Assembly (NCBI GenBank): GCA_021793745.1
Contig: JAJYSD010000008.1
Coordinates: forward strand, 1-11,868
Length of the DNA: 11,868 nucleotides
Direction: 5' to 3'
DNA from: Bacillota bacterium
Lineage (GTDB): Bacteria > Bacillota > Bacilli > Thermoactinomycetales > DSM-44946
Below, piece by piece: positions 8,567-11,868 of the stretch; within the stretch, counting starts at the first letter, position 1; every line of letters starts with the position of its first letter. The notes under the pieces are model-generated. The model was given only the letters and a program-made list of their open reading frames with translations. It searched no databases and was not told the DNA's origin. The position numbers were made by a program, and so were the translations under genes.

Positions 8567-9699
8567 GCTCCCTCACCCCCCGGCTCCGACGATAGATCCC
8601 ACCAGACGGCGAGGATCAAAATGAGACCCTTGACGATGTACTGCCAGAAGGCATCGATATCCATCATGCTCATTCCATTGTCCAGACTGGTCATGACCAG
8701 GGCACCGATGAGGGAGCCGGTTACACTGCCAGTCCCCCCCTTGAGGCTGGTCCCCCCGATCACGCAGGCGGCGATGGCATCCAGCTCATACATCTGTCCG
8801 GCCCCCACCGTCGCCGCGTTGAGACGAGCCGTCAAAATCAGGCCGGCCAGCGCTGAAAGAAGGCCCATGATCACAAACACGGCGAAGGTGTGCCTTTTGA
8901 CGTTGATGCCGGAATACTTGGCCGCTTCACTGTTTCCGCCGATGGCGTACAAATAGCGGCCGAAACGGGTTCGGTTCAAAACAAAGCCAAAAACCAGCAG
9001 CAGCAAAAGTACGAGCAGGATGGGCACGGGAATTCCCAGATACCGGTTCATCATATAGGCGAAGAGCATGATCAGCAACGAATAGACGGCGGCTTTTCCG
9101 TAGGAGACAACCGGCTCCTCCAGCTTCAGCCCCCACTCCCTGCGCTTTTTTCTTTTCCGGGCCGTCAAGAGGAAAAGAAAAAGAATGACGATTCCGGCCA
9201 ATATGTAACCGGCGGCGTAGGGAAGGTAACTTTGTCCGATCCGCTGGAAGCTCGCCTCCAGCGGCGCAACGGTCTCCCCTTTGCTGATCCCGATGAGAAT
9301 CCCCCGAAAAATCAGCATGCCGCCCAGGGTCACGATGAACGAGGGGATCCCCCGATATGCCACCCACCACCCCTGCCAACCTCCCAGAAGGAGACCGGCG
9401 AGGAGCGCCAACAGGAGGACCCATCCCGTATCCCAGCCGAACCATACTTGCAGAATTGCGGCCATCCCACCGGTCAATCCGGCGAGGGAGCCGACGGATA
9501 GATCGATGTGGCCGGTGATGATCACCAACGTCATTCCGATGGCCAGGATCGATATGACAGACATTTGCCGAAACAGGTTGGAAAGGTTGCGGGACGACAA
9601 AAAATCGCCGTCGGTCAGAAGGGTGAACAACAGGGCAATGAAGGCCAAGGCGATGATCAGACCGTAGGCGCGAATGTCAAAGGACAGCGCTTTACGCAA
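8563..9699 (-). CDS. xylH: Xylose-type (CUT2) ABC transporter permease XylH
   Basis: A 378-residue polytopic membrane protein of the BPD_transp_2 family, forming the membrane channel of a ribose/xylose-type importer. It has about ten hydrophobic helices. Family features include ITGHIDLSVGSLAGL (about 61-75), YRGIPSFIVTLGG (115-127), a charged loop RKRKKRREWG near 181-190 that is common in XylH/GguB-type permeases, and a conserved C-terminal ACVIGGTSLKGGTGSV. The start is TTG at 9699, overlapping the xylG stop by 8 bases; GGGAGGGGG five bases upstream supports it. The stop TGA at 8565-8563 overlaps the ATG of the dead kinase, a relic of translational coupling. Xylose is the likely substrate; arabinose, galactose or short uronate-bearing sugars remain possible. 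Confidence 0.92.
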   Translation of the reverse strand: MRKALSFDIRAYGLIIALAFIALLFTLLTDGDFLSSRNLSNLFRQMSVISILAIGMTLVIITGHIDLSVGSLAGLTGGMAAILQVWFGWDTGWVLLLALLAGLLLGGWQGWWVAYRGIPSFIVTLGGMLIFRGILIGISKGETVAPLEASFQRIGQSYLPYAAGYILAGIVILFLFLLTARKRKKRREWGLKLEEPVVSYGKAAVYSLLIMLFAYMMNRYLGIPVPILLVLLLLLVFGFVLNRTRFGRYLYAIGGNSEAAKYSGINVKRHTFAVFVIMGLLSALAGLILTARLNAATVGAGQMYELDAIAACVIGGTSLKGGTGSVTGSLIGALVMTSLDNGMSMMDIDAFWQYIVKGLILILAVWWDLSSEPGGEGA

Positions 9700-11212
9700 A
9701 GGTGCCCCCTCCCGTCACACAGGCCATAATTTTCTCCTGCGTCGCTTCTCCCCGGGCCAATTCCCCCGCCACGCGTCCCTCGGCCATCACCAGGATGCGG
9801 TCCGACATCCCGAGCACCTCCGGCAGATCGGAGGAGATCAAAACCACCGCCACACCCTCTGCGGTCAACTCGCCGATGATCTGATAGATATCCGCCTTGG
9901 CGCCGATATCCACACCCCGGGTCGGCTCATCCAGGATCAACACCTTCGGCCGCGCCAATAGGGACTTGCCGAGGAGAACTTTCTGCTGATTTCCGCCGCT
10001 CAATCCCCTGATCTTCATTTCGATGTCGGCCATCTTGACCCGCATCCGGGCCGCCTGCCTCTCCGCTTCCCGAAGCTCCCGTTCCTCGTCGACAATCCCG
10101 CACTTCACCCATCGATCCAGGGAGGCCATGGAGAGGTTTTTCTTCACCTCCATGTCGAGAAACAGTCCGTAACGCTTGCGGTCTTCGGACAGATAGACGA
10201 TGCCACGGCGAATCGCCTCTCCGGGATGGCGAAGGGTGATCTTTTTCCCCTCGAGCAACACCTCTCCCTCCGTCCTCCCGCCGTAGGCACCGAAAAGCCC
10301 GGAAAACAGCTCGGTCCTCCCCGCCCCCATGAGCCCGGCGACCCCCAGCACTTCCCCTTTTCGCAGCGAAAAGGATACATCGCAAACCACCCGCTTTTCG
10401 CTTCGAACCGGGTGAAACACCGAGAAGCCCCTTACCTCGAGGACCGTTTCATCCCTCGGATCCTTCCGGCTGGGATAGAGGTCGGCAACCGTTCTGCCGA
10501 CCATCAGGGAAATGATTTTTTCTTCGGTCAATTCGCCGACGGGAAAGGTGCCCACCGCTTTCCCGTCGCGAAGGACGGTCGCCGCATCCGCCAAAGCCAT
10601 CACTTCGCTTAACTTGTGAGAAATATAGAGGCAGGTAACCCCCTTTCGCCGCAATTCCCGCAATATTTCCATCAGCCGCCGGACCTCTTCCTCCGACAGC
10701 GCGGAGGTGGGCTCGTCCAGAATGATGATGCTGCTTTCTTTGGAGAGGGCCTTGGCGATCTCGATCAATTGCTGTTGGCCGATCCCCAGACTGCCCACCT
10801 TCGTCTCCGGATCCAGATCCAGCCCGAGAAAGTCCAGCCACTTCTTTGTTTGGACATAGATCGCCTCCCGGTCGATCATCCCGTATTTCCGGGGTTCGGC
10901 GCCCAAAAAGAGGTTTTCGTTTACAGCCATTTCCCGGACGAGGGAAAGCTCCTGGTGAATGACGGCAATTCCCGCCGCCTCCGCATCCCGCGGGGTGCGG
11001 AAGCGCACCTCCTTTCCGCCGATCCGAATCGTTCCTTCATAGGTTTCCGCCGGGTAAACGCCGCTCAAAATTTTCATCAGGGTGGATTTGCCGGCCCCGT
11101 TTTCGCCGATCACCGCGTGAATCGTTCCCTGTTCCACCGAGAAGGAGACGCGGTCCAACGCCCGGGTACCGGGAAACTCCTTTGTGATCCCCACCATTTC
11201 CAGAGCGTACAC
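9692..11212 (-). CDS. xylG: Xylose-type (CUT2) ABC transporter ATP-binding protein XylG
   Basis: A 506-residue tandem ABC ATPase energising sugar import. Domain 1 has Walker A GENGAGKST (36-44), signature LGIGQQQ (142-148) and Walker B IIILDEP (162-168). Domain 2 has the degenerate P-loop GLMGAGRTE (293-301) usual for this family, signature LSGGNQQ (404-410) and Walker B VLILDEP (424-430). Length and duplication match XylG/RbsA/MglA proteins. GTG at 11212 is chosen because GGGGGGAG lies four bases upstream and the protein then starts VYALEMVGITKEFPG, as in relatives; a TTG at 11242 would overlap the xylF stop without a good ribosome site. It lies 26 bases after xylF and overlaps xylH by 8. 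The xylose assignment rests on the partner XylF. Confidence 0.94.
   Translation of the reverse strand: MYALEMVGITKEFPGTRALDRVSFSVEQGTIHAVIGENGAGKSTLMKILSGVYPAETYEGTIRIGGKEVRFRTPRDAEAAGIAVIHQELSLVREMAVNENLFLGAEPRKYGMIDREAIYVQTKKWLDFLGLDLDPETKVGSLGIGQQQLIEIAKALSKESSIIILDEPTSALSEEEVRRLMEILRELRRKGVTCLYISHKLSEVMALADAATVLRDGKAVGTFPVGELTEEKIISLMVGRTVADLYPSRKDPRDETVLEVRGFSVFHPVRSEKRVVCDVSFSLRKGEVLGVAGLMGAGRTELFSGLFGAYGGRTEGEVLLEGKKITLRHPGEAIRRGIVYLSEDRKRYGLFLDMEVKKNLSMASLDRWVKCGIVDEERELREAERQAARMRVKMADIEMKIRGLSGGNQQKVLLGKSLLARPKVLILDEPTRGVDIGAKADIYQIIGELTAEGVAVVLISSDLPEVLGMSDRILVMAEGRVAGELARGEATQEKIMACVTGGGTFA
9705..9713 (-). promoter_or_regulatory. Ribosome binding site of xylH (TTG start)
   Basis: GGGAGGGGG on the minus strand lies inside the end of xylG, five bases before the TTG at 9699. 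It supports a TTG start that overlaps the xylG stop codon (TAA at 9694-9692), as expected for coupled translation of ATPase and permease. Confidence 0.65.
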
Positions 11213-11216
11213 GGTT

Positions 11217-11224
11217 CTCCCCCC
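11217..11224 (-). promoter_or_regulatory. Ribosome binding site of xylG (GTG start)
   Basis: GGGGGGAG on the minus strand in the 26-base xylF-xylG gap, four bases before GTG at 11212. It selects GTG over the upstream TTG at 11242. Confidence 0.6.
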
Positions 11225-11238
11225 GGCCGGAGGCGATC

Positions 11239-11868
11239 TCAATCCCGTTTCGGGCGATCAGCCTCCGGTACGTTTTTGTACACATCCTCGAAGGAATGGA
11301 ATCCGTCTCTGATGATCGTATCCATCATGTTTTCTTCATCCACCGCGATGGGGGAAAGCAACAGGGCGGGAACATCCTTCTGACCGTTGTTCACCGAATC
11401 GGTGGTCTCGATCTCCTGCTGTTTGGCCAGCTGTACTGCCGCCTCGGCCGCCTGGAAAGCCAGCTGGCGGATCGGCTTGTAAACCGTCATCGTCTGCTTC
11501 CCTTCCACAATCCTTTGACAGGCTGCCAGATCCGCGTCCTGGCCGGATACCGCCACTTTTCCCGCCAGATTTTGGGCTGCCAGCGCCTCGACGGCTCCGC
11601 CCGCCGTGCTGTCATTGGAGGCGACCACCGCATCGATCCGGTTGTCGTTGGCCGTCAGCGCGTTCTCCACGATCTTGTGGGCTTCATCCGCCTGCCAATC
11701 CTTGGCCCACTGGCTGCCGACGATCCGGATCTCGCCCTTGTCCACCCGGGGCTTGAGTACCTTCATTTGCCCTTCCCGGAACAGCTTGGCGTTGTGATCG
11801 GTGGGGGATCCCCCCAAAAGAAAGTAGTTGCCCTTTGGAACCTTCTCCACCAGATACTTCGCCTAGAT
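11239..11868 (-). CDS. xylF: D-xylose-binding periplasmic-type protein XylF, C-terminal part (cut by window edge, with an in-frame TAG)
   Basis: The visible 207 or so residues match the C-terminal two thirds of XylF, the sugar-binding protein of the xylose ABC importer (lipid-anchored outside the membrane in Gram-positives). Clear stretches are KGNYFLLGGSPTDHNAKLF, VVASNDSTAGGAVEALAAQ and SGQDADLAACQRI, then TMTVYKPI and NNGQKDVPALLLSPIAV. These closely follow E. coli XylF as I recall it. The signal peptide and first lobe lie beyond the edge. In frame, three bases from the edge, codon 11865-11863 is TAG where homologues have CAG (Gln before AK in QAKxLV), so the gene may be interrupted. A GTG at 11850 could restart only an inactive fragment. 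Homology before the TAG cannot be checked. It is first in the visible operon, with xylG 26 bases downstream. Confidence 0.85.

Overview
The window (about 57% GC by impression, not counted) looks like a Bacillota chromosome segment. Evidence: GlpP-type antiterminator (a Bacillota family), purine-rich GGAGG-like ribosome binding sites, a TATAAT/TTGATT promoter, GTG and TTG starts, and Rho-independent terminators. The UxuA and SDR-type UxuB resemble the Bacillus versions. GC content and protein character would fit a thermophilic Bacilli lineage such as Thermoactinomycetaceae, but that placement is inference.

Layout. Positions 8-1183 (+) hold one MFS drug/metabolite exporter. It converges on glpP (2001 to 1444, -) across a 260-base gap carrying a strong bidirectional terminator (1303-1334). 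glpP has its own promoter (2063-2090). Everything from 2142 to the right edge is one minus-strand uronate/xylose operon, read right to left: xylF (cut by the edge), xylG, xylH, a wrecked FGGY sugar kinase, uxaC, GH67 alpha-glucuronidase (aguA), uxuA, SDR-type uxuB, a wrecked aldose 1-epimerase, then a terminator (2142-2172).

How the genes work together. XylFGH is a xylose-type ABC importer. The GH67 enzyme has no signal peptide and should act in the cytoplasm, removing (4-O-methyl)glucuronate from imported aldouronic acids derived from glucuronoxylan. UxaC converts D-glucuronate to D-fructuronate, UxuB reduces it to D-mannonate, and UxuA dehydrates that to 2-keto-3-deoxygluconate. The KDG kinase and aldolase that would finish the pathway are not in this window.

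The unusual aspect is decay. Two accessory sugar genes (FGGY kinase and galactose mutarotase) survive only as short frameshifted remnants in an otherwise orderly operon, and xylF shows an in-frame TAG codon three bases from the edge. I found no evidence for a wholly new system, no CRISPR array, no IS element and no tRNA/rRNA. The points worth a second look are the selective gene erosion, two strong intergenic hairpins between catabolic genes, a short divergent UxaC, and the pairing of a xylose-type transporter with a glucuronate pathway.
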